Below, in pieces: positions 34,732 through 43,596 of a stretch of DNA of 64,000 nucleotides (positions within the stretch are counted from its first letter, which is position 1; each line of letters begins with the position of its first letter). A model generated the notes under the pieces. That model was not told the origin of the DNA. It did not search any database and worked only from the letters and a program-made list of their open reading frames with translations. Position numbers and translations under genes: made by a program. This DNA is from Novosphingobium colocasiae (GTDB lineage Bacteria > Pseudomonadota > Alphaproteobacteria > Sphingomonadales > Sphingomonadaceae): the NCBI RefSeq assembly GCF_014652555.1, contig NZ_BMZA01000001.1, positions 48,147-112,146 on the forward strand. Reading direction: 5' to 3'.

Positions 34732-35706
34732 TCAGCCTTGGGCGTAGGCGGGATTGGCGCGGATGTGCGCGAGGTAATCGGTGGGCCATGCACACTCAAG
34801 CCAGCCGACGCCGGGCTTGCCGTCGACAGTGATGGTGGCCGCCGCTTCGTTCAGCACCAGGTCCGGGCTGGGGATGAGCGGGGCGTGTGCGTAGAATTCG
34901 GCTGCGAGGCTGGTAGTGCGGCCGGCATCGTCGGTGATCGTCGCCGTCAGGCTGCGCTGGAGGAAGCGGTCGTCGAATGCGAGGTCGAAATCGAGGCCGG
35001 TGACTTCGGCCATGACACCGTCCTTGAACACGTAACCGATCAGGCGCGTCTGGCCGAGAGCGTTGAGATGCCAGAAGTGAACCGAGACGCCGGGGCCGGC
35101 CTGGCCCTGGAACCAGCGATAGTTCTGCATCGCCTTCCAGTCGCGCGTGCCCCAGCTATGATCGCGGTGGCCGGTGGTGTCGAATGCGATGGTGCGCCCC
35201 GCCAGCGTCAGCGTGCCCCACACCCGGCCGCTCTGCTCGATGCGGTTGGTGGCGCAATAGCTCGGGCAGCCGCCGGCACTCCCGGCATAGGCGTAAGGCG
35301 GGTGCGCGCCCTCGAACGTGAAGTCGAGCGCGACGCGATCGTCGGCGAAGTGGAACCTGGCGGTGCCGAACTGGAGATCATGCTTCATCTCGAAGCCTTC
35401 GATCTTCCATTCGGAAAAGTTCATGTCGGCCGGGACCGGGCGATCGGGCAGGCCGATCACGATCGGTTCGGGGCCGACGCCGGGGCCGAACAGGCACACC
35501 GCCGCGCCGGCTTCGCTGGCCGCATTCACCCACGTATACGTGAAAAAGGCGATGCCCTCTTCCGGCAGGTGCGCCAGTAGCGGGATCGATTCGCGATCGT
35601 TGGCGATGGCGGTGCTCAGCGCATGGCGACCGTCATGCACCGCATCCAGCGTCAGTTCCGGCCGGGTCAGCGTGATTCCTGCGAATTTCGACAAGCTATT
35701 CTCCAT
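34732..35706 (-). CDS. DUF7064/DUF7065-type beta-barrel protein, copy 1
   Basis: Hypothetical protein (324 aa) that may have a lipocalin/carotenoid-hydratase-like barrel fold. Conserved with the gene at 63081: DAVHDGRH near 20, RPVPADMNFSEWKIEGF, HPPYAYA, RIEQSGR, GHRDHSWGTRDW and GYVFKDGVMAEVT. Start 35706 is chosen by alignment with that copy. The aromatic/His-rich DHSW-x-RDW motif recurs in all three copies in the window. A role in hydration or isomerisation of a hydrophobic intermediate is a guess. Confidence 0.75.
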   Translation of the reverse strand: MENSLSKFAGITLTRPELTLDAVHDGRHALSTAIANDRESIPLLAHLPEEGIAFFTYTWVNAASEAGAAVCLFGPGVGPEPIVIGLPDRPVPADMNFSEWKIEGFEMKHDLQFGTARFHFADDRVALDFTFEGAHPPYAYAGSAGGCPSYCATNRIEQSGRVWGTLTLAGRTIAFDTTGHRDHSWGTRDWKAMQNYRWFQGQAGPGVSVHFWHLNALGQTRLIGYVFKDGVMAEVTGLDFDLAFDDRFLQRSLTATITDDAGRTTSLAAEFYAHAPLIPSPDLVLNEAAATITVDGKPGVGWLECAWPTDYLAHIRANPAYAQG

Positions 35707-35752
35707 CGGTCCGACCCGATCCGCTGCTCCCCCCGGAGCGGACGTCATCGGG

Positions 35753-36016
35753 TCATGAATTCCACGGCAGGGCGAACATGCCGCCTGCCAGAACGGCTCC
35801 AACTACGACCAGCCACCCGGTCAGGACCTGGGCGAAAGGACGGTGCTGCCATTCGAGGTGCATGAAGCCGTTGAGGATCGTCGCGATCTTGACCAGCGCG
35901 ATGGCGAATACCGCCAGCGCCAGGATCAGCGTGTGGCCCTGGCTTTCGAACAGCGCGAAGCTGCTGATCGAAAGCGCGGCGATGATGCCATAGGCCAAGG
36001 TGCTGGACAGCTTCAT
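35753..36016 (-). CDS. Cytochrome c oxidase subunit IV-like protein, triad 2
   Basis: Small membrane protein (87 aa, three hydrophobic segments) with the COX IV-like core LVKIATILNGFMHLEWQ, comparable to LKVLAVGLQFMELRE in triad 1. Its ATG overlaps the COX3-like stop (ATGA). Confidence 0.78.
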   Translation of the reverse strand: MKLSSTLAYGIIAALSISSFALFESQGHTLILALAVFAIALVKIATILNGFMHLEWQHRPFAQVLTGWLVVVGAVLAGGMFALPWNS

Positions 36017-36615
36017 GCCGTGCCCCCGGCCAGATAGAGCATCGGGAACAGCACCATCCACAGCAGATCGACCATGTGCCAGTAGGCGGCTGCGCTTTCG
36101 AGCCAGATGCGCGTCTTCTCGCCTTCGGGCGCGGCCAGCTTGGCCTGGGTGATGGCGAGGACGAGGACGCCGATCACGAAATGGAAGAAGTGCAGCCCGG
36201 TGAAGGCGTAATAGTACGTGAAAAATTCGTTGGTGTTGAGCGTGATGCCGTGACTGATCTTGGCGTGATATTCGAACGCCTTGGTGACGGCAAAGCCCAG
36301 CCCGACCAGCGCGGCGGCGATCACGTTGCGGCGCGCGGCAGACCACCGTTCGCGCCGCGCCGCGTCGACCGCCCGCACCATCAGCCAGCCGCTGGTGGCG
36401 AGGATCAGCGTGTTGAGCAGGCCCAGCGTCGGATCGAGCGCCGCGCGCGAAGCGCGGTAGATATCCGGGGCCTGCGCCTGGCCGACCATGAACACGAGGA
36501 AGAACAGCGCGAACATCGCCATGTCGGCGGTGATGAAGAAGAAGACGCCCTCGTCTCCGGGAAGCGCGAGGGCCTTCTTTCTGGTCTCAGCCGGCATGGT
36601 CGATGGCGCGTACAT
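36013..36615 (-). CDS. Cytochrome c oxidase subunit III-like (NorE-like) protein, triad 2
   Basis: Heme-copper-oxidase subunit III-like protein (200 aa): GDEGVFFFITADM near 20, AFTGLHFFHFVIG and AAYWHMVDLLWMVLFPMLYL. It matches the triad 1 copy along its length. No subunit I or II is nearby. Start 36615 lies five bases after the six-TM gene; an inner ATG at 36597 is possible. Confidence 0.87.
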   Translation of the reverse strand: MYAPSTMPAETRKKALALPGDEGVFFFITADMAMFALFFLVFMVGQAQAPDIYRASRAALDPTLGLLNTLILATSGWLMVRAVDAARRERWSAARRNVIAAALVGLGFAVTKAFEYHAKISHGITLNTNEFFTYYYAFTGLHFFHFVIGVLVLAITQAKLAAPEGEKTRIWLESAAAYWHMVDLLWMVLFPMLYLAGGTA

Positions 36616-36620
36616 CGGGA

Positions 36621-37349
36621 TCAGTCGCCGTTTTCGACGCGGATGCGGCCGATGGCCTTGAGGGTGTACCAGGTGATTATCGGCGCATAGGCGAAGAAGA
36701 TGCTGAATTCGATCCAGAAGTTCAGGATGCCCGACCGGTTGAACGCGCCGCCCTTGAAGAACGGCATGAAGCATTCCGCGATGAACATGAAGCCGACCCA
36801 AATCGAATACCAGCAGACCCACTTGGGAAAGAACGGCTCTGCCCGCTTGTCGCGCAGGAACCCGAAGCCGAGGCCGAACATCTGGACCGACGTCACCGCA
36901 TAGGCGAGGTCGATCAGCAGCCAGGCGGCGTCGTAGATCATCTGCAGGGTGGTATCGTCGAGCGCTTCGGGACGGTACGACCCGAGCAGCCAGAACGAGG
37001 ACGAGACGAGGATCGGGACCACGGTCAGCCCGGCACCCCAGACCTGGAGGTCGGTGAGGATGTGGCCCCGCCCGATCGCGTAATCCATCACTTTGCCGAT
37101 TGCGATGCCCCACACCGCATAGGACACGGCGAAAGTCATCGACGTGACCATGCCGAGCCTAACGGCATCGCTGTGATTGCGGAAATAGCCGGCGACTTCG
37201 CTGGCAGGGGCATCGCCTGCGAAAGGCGGCAGGTTATGGCCGAGCCATCCCCAGAAATACATGAAAACGGCCATGAAGATCATGCCATTCCAGGCGCAGA
37301 ATTTCCATGCGCCGTAGCTGTTGTCTTCTGTCATCGGTGCCGATGCCAT
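36621..37349 (-). CDS. Six-TM membrane protein, triad 2
   Basis: Membrane protein of 242 aa, paralogue of the protein at 25642-26373: conserved NHSDAVRLG, YRPEALDDTTLQ and FFPKWVCWYSIW followed by PFFKGGAFNRSG. About six hydrophobic segments. GGGAGA precedes the ATG. It heads triad 2 downstream of the TonB receptor gene. Confidence 0.8.
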   Translation of the reverse strand: MASAPMTEDNSYGAWKFCAWNGMIFMAVFMYFWGWLGHNLPPFAGDAPASEVAGYFRNHSDAVRLGMVTSMTFAVSYAVWGIAIGKVMDYAIGRGHILTDLQVWGAGLTVVPILVSSSFWLLGSYRPEALDDTTLQMIYDAAWLLIDLAYAVTSVQMFGLGFGFLRDKRAEPFFPKWVCWYSIWVGFMFIAECFMPFFKGGAFNRSGILNFWIEFSIFFAYAPIITWYTLKAIGRIRVENGD

Positions 37350-37384
37350 CGCGTGTCTCCCAAATGAGCGACTTCTGGCGGGTC

Positions 37385-37417
37385 GGCGTTGCGCCGGACA
37401 TGATCCGGCGCAACGCC
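37385..37417 (-). terminator. Hairpin after the TonB receptor gene
   Basis: A perfect 13-bp stem (37385-37397 with 37405-37417, 7-base loop) without a T-run lies between the receptor and triad 2 genes. It may separate transcription or stabilise the receptor mRNA. Confidence 0.5.
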
Positions 37418-37424
37418 TTCCTTA

Positions 37425-39998
37425 TCAGAAGCGGACGGTGGCCTCGACACCGTAGGTGCGCGGCTGCGCGCGGACGCGGTAGCCGTTACCGAACAGGTTC
37501 TCGATGGCGATGCCATAGGGGTAGTAGGTCTTGTTGGTCAGGTTCTTGCCCCACAGCGAAACCGTGTAGTTCGGGGTGTCGAAGCTGATCCGGCCGTTGG
37601 CGAGCCAGTACTTGCCGCTGCCGTTGGCGAAGTCACCGGTGGTGACATTGACCAGCGGGCCACGGCTGTAGTCCTTGAAGGAATCGAAGTAGAACTTGCC
37701 GGTGTACGACGTGTCGCCGTGGATCTTGATCTTGCCGTCACCCAGCTCGACCGCATCCCAGTCGAACCCGAAGTTGAGCGAGAGCTTGGCCGCGTAAGGG
37801 AACGGATTGCCGCCGACGCTGACGTTGCCGCCCGACGACTGCACGCACGAACCCTGCTGCGCGGGGAACTTGCCGGCGAGGCTGAGCGCGGCGCACTTGG
37901 TCTGGTCGAAGCCCTTGTACTTGGTGTCGAGGACACCGACTGCGGCGGTCAGCGTCAGGGTGTCGGTCGCGGCGAACTGCATGTCCGCTTCGAAGCCCTT
38001 CAGCGTTCCGTCGAGAGCGATCAGGTTGGCGGTGGCGGTGTTGTCCACCACCTGGCCCTGCTGGCCCTGGTAGTCATAGTAGAAGAACGCGCCGTTGATC
38101 TGCACGCGGTTGTTCATGAAGCGGGTCTTGAAGCCCACTTCATAGGCATCGACCTGTTCCGGACGGACAAAGTAGACCTGGTTGGCGCTGCCATAGGCGA
38201 GGCCGTTGAAGGTGCCCGCGCGATAGCCCTTGCTGTAGCTGGCGTAGAGCATCACGCCGTCCACCGGCTTCCAGTCCACGATGGCGCGGCCGGAGAACTT
38301 CTTGGTCTTGCCCCGCCGTTCGAGGCCGCCCGGAAGCGGACCGGTGGACGCGGGAATGACCAGCGTGCCCGTTGGGTCATAGATCGGCGCAAGGAAGTAG
38401 GGACCGCCCGCATAATCCGAAACCGTCAGCATCCGGGCGGTTCCAGTGTCATCGTAATAGGTAGTGATGCCGTCCTTGAAGGTGTTCTTGTCGATCGTAT
38501 AGCGCAGCCCGGCGGTAAATTTCAGGGTTGGCGTCAGCTCGTAGCTGCCTTCCCCGTAGATCGCCTTGCTGTCGCGAACCTGCTTGAAGTGCTGCGTGGC
38601 GCGAATGCCTGTCGGCAGCGACCCAGCCGGGAAAGCCGCGCCGAACGCGCCGCCCGGATTGAAATAGGTGGCGGGTAGGCCCAGCGCCGCACGAATGTCA
38701 CTGGTGAAGTTGAAGAAGTCCGGCTTGTTGTCGCCGGTCACCGTATCCTTGCCATAGAACCCGCCGAGAATCATCTTGAACGGCCCGCCGTCGTATACGA
38801 AGCGGAGATCCTGGTTGAACGCGTGGAACTTCGATCCATAACCGATCGAGCACAGACGTAGCGGCGTCGCGTCGCAGTCCGTTTGCGATTGCAGATACCG
38901 GCCCGAGTCATATCCGCTGATCGAAACGAGATCGAGCGAATCGGTCAGTTCCGCCTTCACCGTCAGCACCACGCCCTCGGCCCGCGTCAGCGCCTTGCCT
39001 ACGGTATCAAGCTGCACCTGATTCCTGCTCAGACCGTTTTCGGACTGGCTGTAATGGTCGGGAACCAAGCCGGCGGGTGCCAAGGCTGCAAACAGGCCGC
39101 CCAACAGGAAGTTGGGAGAGGTATAGTCGATCTCGTCGCTGCCCTTGGTCTGCCCGGTCGGCAGCGGGGATTCGGTTCCGCCGACAGCCTTCGCGTAGTA
39201 TCCCTTGAGCATGATATCGAGCGTATCGGTGGGCTTCACACGCAGCGTGCCGCGGATGCCGTAGCTCTTGGTGCCGCCGGGGCTGCGATCGTTGATCATG
39301 TTCAGGCCGGACGCACCGCCCGCTGCCGAGGTGTTGAGGCCGGGCGCCAGGACGTTATGGACATAGGGGTCGGAGTTCACGAACGTGCCGGCGACACGCA
39401 GGCCGATCTTGTCCTCGACCGGGGTCACTTCGATGGCCGCTTCACCGTTGACGCGGTTGAAGTTGCCATAGCCGATCGTGGCATAGCCGTTGGCACCCGA
39501 AAGCTTGGGCTTGCGGGTGATGAAGTTGATTGCGCCGCCGGTGGTGTTGCGGCCGTAAAGCGTGCCCTGTGGACCGCGCACGACTTCGATCTGTTCCAGA
39601 TCATAGAGCTGCTGACCGTGGCTGGCCCGGAACGCCTGGTAGACTTCGTCGACATAGACGCCGACCGGCGATGCCGCGTTGGCGTTGAATTCGGTGCCGA
39701 CGCCGACGCCGCGCAGCGAGAAATTGGGCTGCTGCGAACCATAAGGCGAAGACACCTGCAGGTTCGGCATCGAGGCGTTTAGGTCCGAGGTTTCGAACAC
39801 GCCCTTCTTGGCCAGCGCTTCGGACGAGATCGCCGAGACGGCAACCGGCACGTTCTGCAGATTCTCAGAGCGCTTGGTGGCGGTGACGATGATTTCCTGG
39901 AGTCCGCCGGTGCTTTCGCCTTGGCTTTCCTGAGCCCAAGCAGGTGCACTGATGCCCATGGCCAGCGCACACAGGCTTACATAGCGAATTGCTTTCAT
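37425..39998 (-). CDS. TonB-dependent outer-membrane receptor
   Basis: Outer-membrane barrel receptor (857 aa). A signal peptide of about 23 residues ends at AWA-QE, followed by the TonB box-like EIIVTATKR, plug domain with LRGVGVG and RGPQGTLYGRNTTGGAINF, and a C-terminal aromatic residue (VRF). It is in the FecA/CirA-like group abundant in sphingomonads for uptake of hydrophobic or terpenoid compounds. Divergent from the XylA-like gene and next to the catabolic operon, so the pathway substrate is the likely ligand. Confidence 0.95.
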   Translation of the reverse strand: MKAIRYVSLCALAMGISAPAWAQESQGESTGGLQEIIVTATKRSENLQNVPVAVSAISSEALAKKGVFETSDLNASMPNLQVSSPYGSQQPNFSLRGVGVGTEFNANAASPVGVYVDEVYQAFRASHGQQLYDLEQIEVVRGPQGTLYGRNTTGGAINFITRKPKLSGANGYATIGYGNFNRVNGEAAIEVTPVEDKIGLRVAGTFVNSDPYVHNVLAPGLNTSAAGGASGLNMINDRSPGGTKSYGIRGTLRVKPTDTLDIMLKGYYAKAVGGTESPLPTGQTKGSDEIDYTSPNFLLGGLFAALAPAGLVPDHYSQSENGLSRNQVQLDTVGKALTRAEGVVLTVKAELTDSLDLVSISGYDSGRYLQSQTDCDATPLRLCSIGYGSKFHAFNQDLRFVYDGGPFKMILGGFYGKDTVTGDNKPDFFNFTSDIRAALGLPATYFNPGGAFGAAFPAGSLPTGIRATQHFKQVRDSKAIYGEGSYELTPTLKFTAGLRYTIDKNTFKDGITTYYDDTGTARMLTVSDYAGGPYFLAPIYDPTGTLVIPASTGPLPGGLERRGKTKKFSGRAIVDWKPVDGVMLYASYSKGYRAGTFNGLAYGSANQVYFVRPEQVDAYEVGFKTRFMNNRVQINGAFFYYDYQGQQGQVVDNTATANLIALDGTLKGFEADMQFAATDTLTLTAAVGVLDTKYKGFDQTKCAALSLAGKFPAQQGSCVQSSGGNVSVGGNPFPYAAKLSLNFGFDWDAVELGDGKIKIHGDTSYTGKFYFDSFKDYSRGPLVNVTTGDFANGSGKYWLANGRISFDTPNYTVSLWGKNLTNKTYYPYGIAIENLFGNGYRVRAQPRTYGVEATVRF

Positions 39999-40034
39999 GC
40001 ATTACCTCCCTTGCTAATCGGCCATCGCGATTTT

Positions 40035-40051
40035 GCGTGACCTTGATACGC
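40035..40051. promoter_or_regulatory. Candidate operator, family I, and divergent promoters
   Basis: GCGTG-N7-TACGC, inside a perfect 7-bp inverted repeat TTTGCGT-N9-ACGCAAA (40032-40054). On the minus strand it overlaps a -10-like TAGTTT that lies 16 bases from TTGACA (40079-40074), the likely TonB receptor promoter. A second inverted repeat, GTCAAC-N10-GTTGAC, is at 40075-40096. Confidence 0.55.
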
Positions 40052-40164
40052 AAACTAGGTAATGCGGTGATAATGTCAACACATTTACAAGTTGACGCAG
40101 TGCAGCATTCCAGACCGTGGCAAATCGGCCACGGCGGGCCGTTTCGGGAGAGTCAGGCAAGCCT

Positions 40165-41208
40165 ATGTTCAGCAAGCTTTTCGGCAAGAAAGCCCCCCCC
40201 AAGGTTGTGCTGGAACCATCGGGTACCACGTTCGAAGTCGGCAAGAACAAGACGGTCCTGGAAAGCGCCCTCGAACTGGGAATCGCCTTTCCGCACGATT
40301 GCACCGTCGGCACTTGCGGCTCGTGCCGTTCGCGGCTGGTCTCGGGCAAGGTCGATGCCATCACTCCCTTCGGCTACACCCTCAGTCGCGAGGAATTGCA
40401 GGGCGGCTACATCCTTGCCTGCCAGGCGGTCCCCGAATCGGACCTGGTGATCGAGGTCGATCTGCCCTCGGCCGATGAAGCCCCGGCGCAGACCACCGGC
40501 CGCATCGTCGAATCGATCGATCTGACGCACGATATCCGCAAGATCACCTGGCAGGTCGATGCCCCGCTGCGCTATCGCGCCGGGCAGTACATGAACGTCT
40601 CGTGGCCCGGTTCGCCCGGCCACCGGTCCTATTCGTTCAGCGCCAAGCCATCGGCGGACGGCTCCGGCCGGGTGTCGGCGTTCATCCGCAAGGTGCCGGG
40701 CGGGGCGTTCACCGAACCGCTGTTCGCCGACAGCTTCGCCGCCACCGAATTCGTCATCGAGGCTCCGCACGGTGGTTTCTGGCTGCGCGACGGCGATGGC
40801 CCGATCCTGCTGGTCGGCGGCGGCAGCGGCCTGTCGCCGCTGATGAGCCTGCTCGAAGATGCGGTGGCGCGCGGCGTGGCCCGCGATGCCGTACTTTTGT
40901 TCGGGGGGCGCGGTGCCCGCGACCTTTACTGCATCGACGAGATCGCCGCGATCGGCGCGCAGTGGAAGGGGCGGTTCGATTTCTGGCCGGTGCTGTCGGA
41001 AGAAGCCGTGGACGGGATGCGCCATGGTATGGTGACGCAGGAAATCCCCGCCGCGATCGCGCAACTGGGTGGCTCGCAAGGGTTGCAGGCCTATATGTGT
41101 GGCCCGCCGCCGATGATCGACGCTGCCGTCGCCGTGCTGACCGGGGGTGGGGTCGGGCTTAGCGCCATTTACTACGACAAATTCACCGATGCGAGCACGC
41201 TTCGCTGA
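40165..41208 (+). CDS. XylA-like ferredoxin-NAD(P)H reductase
   Basis: Electron-transfer component (347 aa) matching the layout of XylA of xylene monooxygenase. N-terminal 2Fe-2S ferredoxin with Cys46, Cys51, Cys54 and Cys86 (PHDCTVGTCGSC), then FAD motif RSYSFS at 154-159, GGGSGLSPL and the C-terminal YMCGPPPMIDAA. It should take electrons from NADH to the XylM-like hydroxylase 3.5 kb downstream. Start 40165 matches the family N-terminus; GGGAGAG is upstream. Confidence 0.9.
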   Translation: MFSKLFGKKAPPKVVLEPSGTTFEVGKNKTVLESALELGIAFPHDCTVGTCGSCRSRLVSGKVDAITPFGYTLSREELQGGYILACQAVPESDLVIEVDLPSADEAPAQTTGRIVESIDLTHDIRKITWQVDAPLRYRAGQYMNVSWPGSPGHRSYSFSAKPSADGSGRVSAFIRKVPGGAFTEPLFADSFAATEFVIEAPHGGFWLRDGDGPILLVGGGSGLSPLMSLLEDAVARGVARDAVLLFGGRGARDLYCIDEIAAIGAQWKGRFDFWPVLSEEAVDGMRHGMVTQEIPAAIAQLGGSQGLQAYMCGPPPMIDAAVAVLTGGGVGLSAIYYDKFTDASTLR

Positions 41209-41261
41209 CTTCATAACGACGCATTGAACGCAAATCATCGAAGTTTGAGAGGATTGATCTG

Positions 41262-42701
41262 ATGGATATGAACCGGGACGCCTTCTTTATCGGCAACGAA
41301 TGGGTCGCCCCCCAGAGCGACCGTCGCTTCACGCTGGTGAACGCTTCGACCGGCGAGGATTTCGCCGTCGTGCCCGAAGCGGTTGAAGCCGATGTCGACG
41401 CCGCCGTCGCCGCCGCGCGCGCCGCGTTCGACGGTTCGGGCTGGCGCGACGCAAGCCCGACCTGGCGGGCCGAGGTGATGGAGCGGTTCATGGGCGCGGT
41501 CGCCGCGCGCGGGGAACAGATCGCGCAGGCGGTCAGCATGCAGAACGGCATGCCGATTGCGCTCAGCAGCCTGCTCGAAGGCCAGTTCGGTGCCGGTGTC
41601 ATCCAGTATTACGCCCAGCTCGCGCGCGGCATCGGCGCGCCCGATGTGCGCCCCTCGCAGATGGGCAAGGAAACGCTGGTCGAAGGCTCGCCGCTGGGCG
41701 TCGTCGCGGCGATCGTGCCGTGGAACTTCCCCGTCACCCTCGCGCTCAACAAGATCGCACCGGCGATGGCGGCGGGCTGCACGCTGGTGATCAAGCCTTC
41801 GCCGGGCACCATCCTCGACAGCTACCTTTTGGCCGAAGCGGCGCTGGAAGCGGGCGTTCCCGCCGGCGTGCTGAACTGGGTGGCGGCCGATCGCGATGTC
41901 GGTGCCTATCTCGTCAGCCATCCGGGGATCGACAAGGTGGCTTTCACCGGATCGACCGGTGCCGGCCGCGCCATCGCCCGCACCTGCGGCGAGCTGCTGC
42001 GTCCGGTGACGCTGGAACTGGGCGGCAAGTCGGCGGCGATCCTGCTGGAGGATGCCGATATCGGGACTTTCCTGCAGGGCGTGCCGATGGCTTCGATGCT
42101 CAACAACGGACAGGCCTGCTACAACGGCACCCGCGTTCTTGCGCCGCGCAAGCGCTATGACGAAGTGGTCGGCGCGCTGGCGCAGTTCGCCAATTCGCTG
42201 ACCGTGGGCGATGCGCTCGATCCCGCCACCCACATCGGGCCGATGGCTTCGTCCGCGCATCGCGACAAGGTTGAAAGCTATATCGCCATCGGCAAGGAAG
42301 AGGCCCGCCTCGTGGCCGGTGGCGGTCGCCCGCAGTCGACCAATCGCGGCTGGTTCGTCGAGCCGACGATCTTTGCCGATGTGGACAATTCGGACCGGAT
42401 CGCGCAGGAGGAAATCTTCGGCCCCGTGCTGGCCGTCATTCCGTATGACGGTGAGGACGAGGCGGTGCGGATCGCCAACGATAGCCAGTTCGGCCTCGGC
42501 GGGTCGGTGTGGAGCGCGGACAGTGCGCATGCCACCGATGTCGCCCGCCGGGTTGCAAGCGGCACAGTCGGCGTTAATGGCTACATGCCCTCGCTCGGTG
42601 CGCCGTTCGGCGGCATCAAGGCGAGCGGTCTGGGCCGCGAGTTCGGGCCCGAGGCGATCGGTGCCTACCAGAACACCAAATCCATCTATGTCATGGGGTA
42701 A
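41262..42701 (+). CDS. NAD-dependent aldehyde dehydrogenase
   Basis: Aldehyde dehydrogenase (479 aa) with complete motifs: PWNFPVTLALNKIAPAMAAG, FTGSTGAGR, LELGGKSA with the general-base Glu, and NNGQACYNGTR with the nucleophilic Cys. It should oxidise the aldehyde made by the XylB-like dehydrogenase to the acid (the job of XylC). AGAGGA precedes the ATG. Confidence 0.94.
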   Translation: MDMNRDAFFIGNEWVAPQSDRRFTLVNASTGEDFAVVPEAVEADVDAAVAAARAAFDGSGWRDASPTWRAEVMERFMGAVAARGEQIAQAVSMQNGMPIALSSLLEGQFGAGVIQYYAQLARGIGAPDVRPSQMGKETLVEGSPLGVVAAIVPWNFPVTLALNKIAPAMAAGCTLVIKPSPGTILDSYLLAEAALEAGVPAGVLNWVAADRDVGAYLVSHPGIDKVAFTGSTGAGRAIARTCGELLRPVTLELGGKSAAILLEDADIGTFLQGVPMASMLNNGQACYNGTRVLAPRKRYDEVVGALAQFANSLTVGDALDPATHIGPMASSAHRDKVESYIAIGKEEARLVAGGGRPQSTNRGWFVEPTIFADVDNSDRIAQEEIFGPVLAVIPYDGEDEAVRIANDSQFGLGGSVWSADSAHATDVARRVASGTVGVNGYMPSLGAPFGGIKASGLGREFGPEAIGAYQNTKSIYVMG

Positions 42702-42707
42702 GAATTG

Positions 42708-43517
42708 ATGCGCGATACCGTCCGGCCTGAAGGCAGTTTCCAGCTTAGCTCGCCCGGCGCCGCCGCGTACAATCTTCGTGAAGCAGGTGGTTTCGCCACC
42801 ACGTCAGGCGCCCGGTTGCAAACCGGGCGCCTGTTCCGTTCCGGCCAGTTGGAAACTGCAGGAACCGATCTCGCCGGAGTGCTGGCGGCGCTGCGGATCG
42901 GCACCATCATCGACATGCGCACCGATGCCGAACGCAACACCCCGCGCGGCGTGGCGTTCGACGGGTTCGACGGGCGCGTGCTCAGCCCCGATTGCGAAGA
43001 CAACACCATCCCGCACGCCGTGGATGCCTTTCGCGGCCTGACCTCCAACGATCAGGTAATGGCACACTACTGTTCGATCTATCGCAAGCTGCCCGAAGGC
43101 CCGCGCTTCCGCCAGGCAGCGCAGCATTATGTCACGGCGGTTGAGCAGGCATCCGAGACCGAGGACGAGGCGGTGCTGATCCACTGTTTTGCCGGCAAGG
43201 ACCGCACCGGGCTGGCCGTGGCGCTGCTGCATCTGGCGCTGGGCGTCCACGAAGACGATGTCTACGCCAACTATCTCCAGACCAACGACATGGGCGCGGA
43301 ACGGGTTGAGGTGGCCATGACTGCGCTGCTCGGGAATAGACAGAGCCGGTTCCCGGACTGGATGATCGCCGAGGTGATGGCGGTGCGGCCCGAATACCTG
43401 GCCAACGCGCTGGAGGTCATCGGTCGGAACTACGGCTCGGCCGCGCAATACCTCGCGCACCTCTCCGGCATGGACTTGGCCCGGATCGAGCGGATGGCCG
43501 AGCGGCTGACCGCCTGA
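42708..43517 (+). CDS. Tyrosine-protein-phosphatase-fold protein
   Basis: Dual-specificity/tyrosine phosphatase-like protein (269 aa) with the loop HCFAGKDRTG (Cys160, Arg166) and a conserved FRSGQL near 43, as in the LipA/IphP group. ATG 42708 follows the aldehyde dehydrogenase stop by six bases, so it belongs to that operon. It might dephosphorylate a pathway intermediate or a regulator; nothing in the sequence decides this. Confidence 0.85.
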   Translation: MRDTVRPEGSFQLSSPGAAAYNLREAGGFATTSGARLQTGRLFRSGQLETAGTDLAGVLAALRIGTIIDMRTDAERNTPRGVAFDGFDGRVLSPDCEDNTIPHAVDAFRGLTSNDQVMAHYCSIYRKLPEGPRFRQAAQHYVTAVEQASETEDEAVLIHCFAGKDRTGLAVALLHLALGVHEDDVYANYLQTNDMGAERVEVAMTALLGNRQSRFPDWMIAEVMAVRPEYLANALEVIGRNYGSAAQYLAHLSGMDLARIERMAERLTA

Positions 43518-43533
43518 TCAAATAGCGTAACGC

Positions 43534-43586
43534 CCAAACGAAAACGGCCCCGGTCGCCTGCTGGCGGCCGGGCCGTTTTCGTTCGG
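43534..43586. terminator. Bidirectional terminator
   Basis: A long stem, AACGAAAACGGCCC (43537-43550) pairing perfectly with 43570-43583 and continuing inward, separates the phosphatase and XylM-like genes, which converge. The arms contain AAAA and TTTT, so it can work in both directions. Confidence 0.8.
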
Positions 43587-43596
43587 GCAGCGGACG

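Noticed and set aside
35530..36225. ACGTATACGTGAAAA (near 35533) and GCGTAATAGTACGTGAAA (near 36206) as family I operators
   Set aside because: Both lie inside coding sequences and have spacers of 0 and 4 bases instead of 7.
25642..37349. Triads as a terminal heme-copper oxidase or nitric oxide reductase
   Set aside because: No subunit I (12 TM helices with heme ligands) or copper-binding subunit II is present next to either triad; only subunit III- and IV-like proteins occur.
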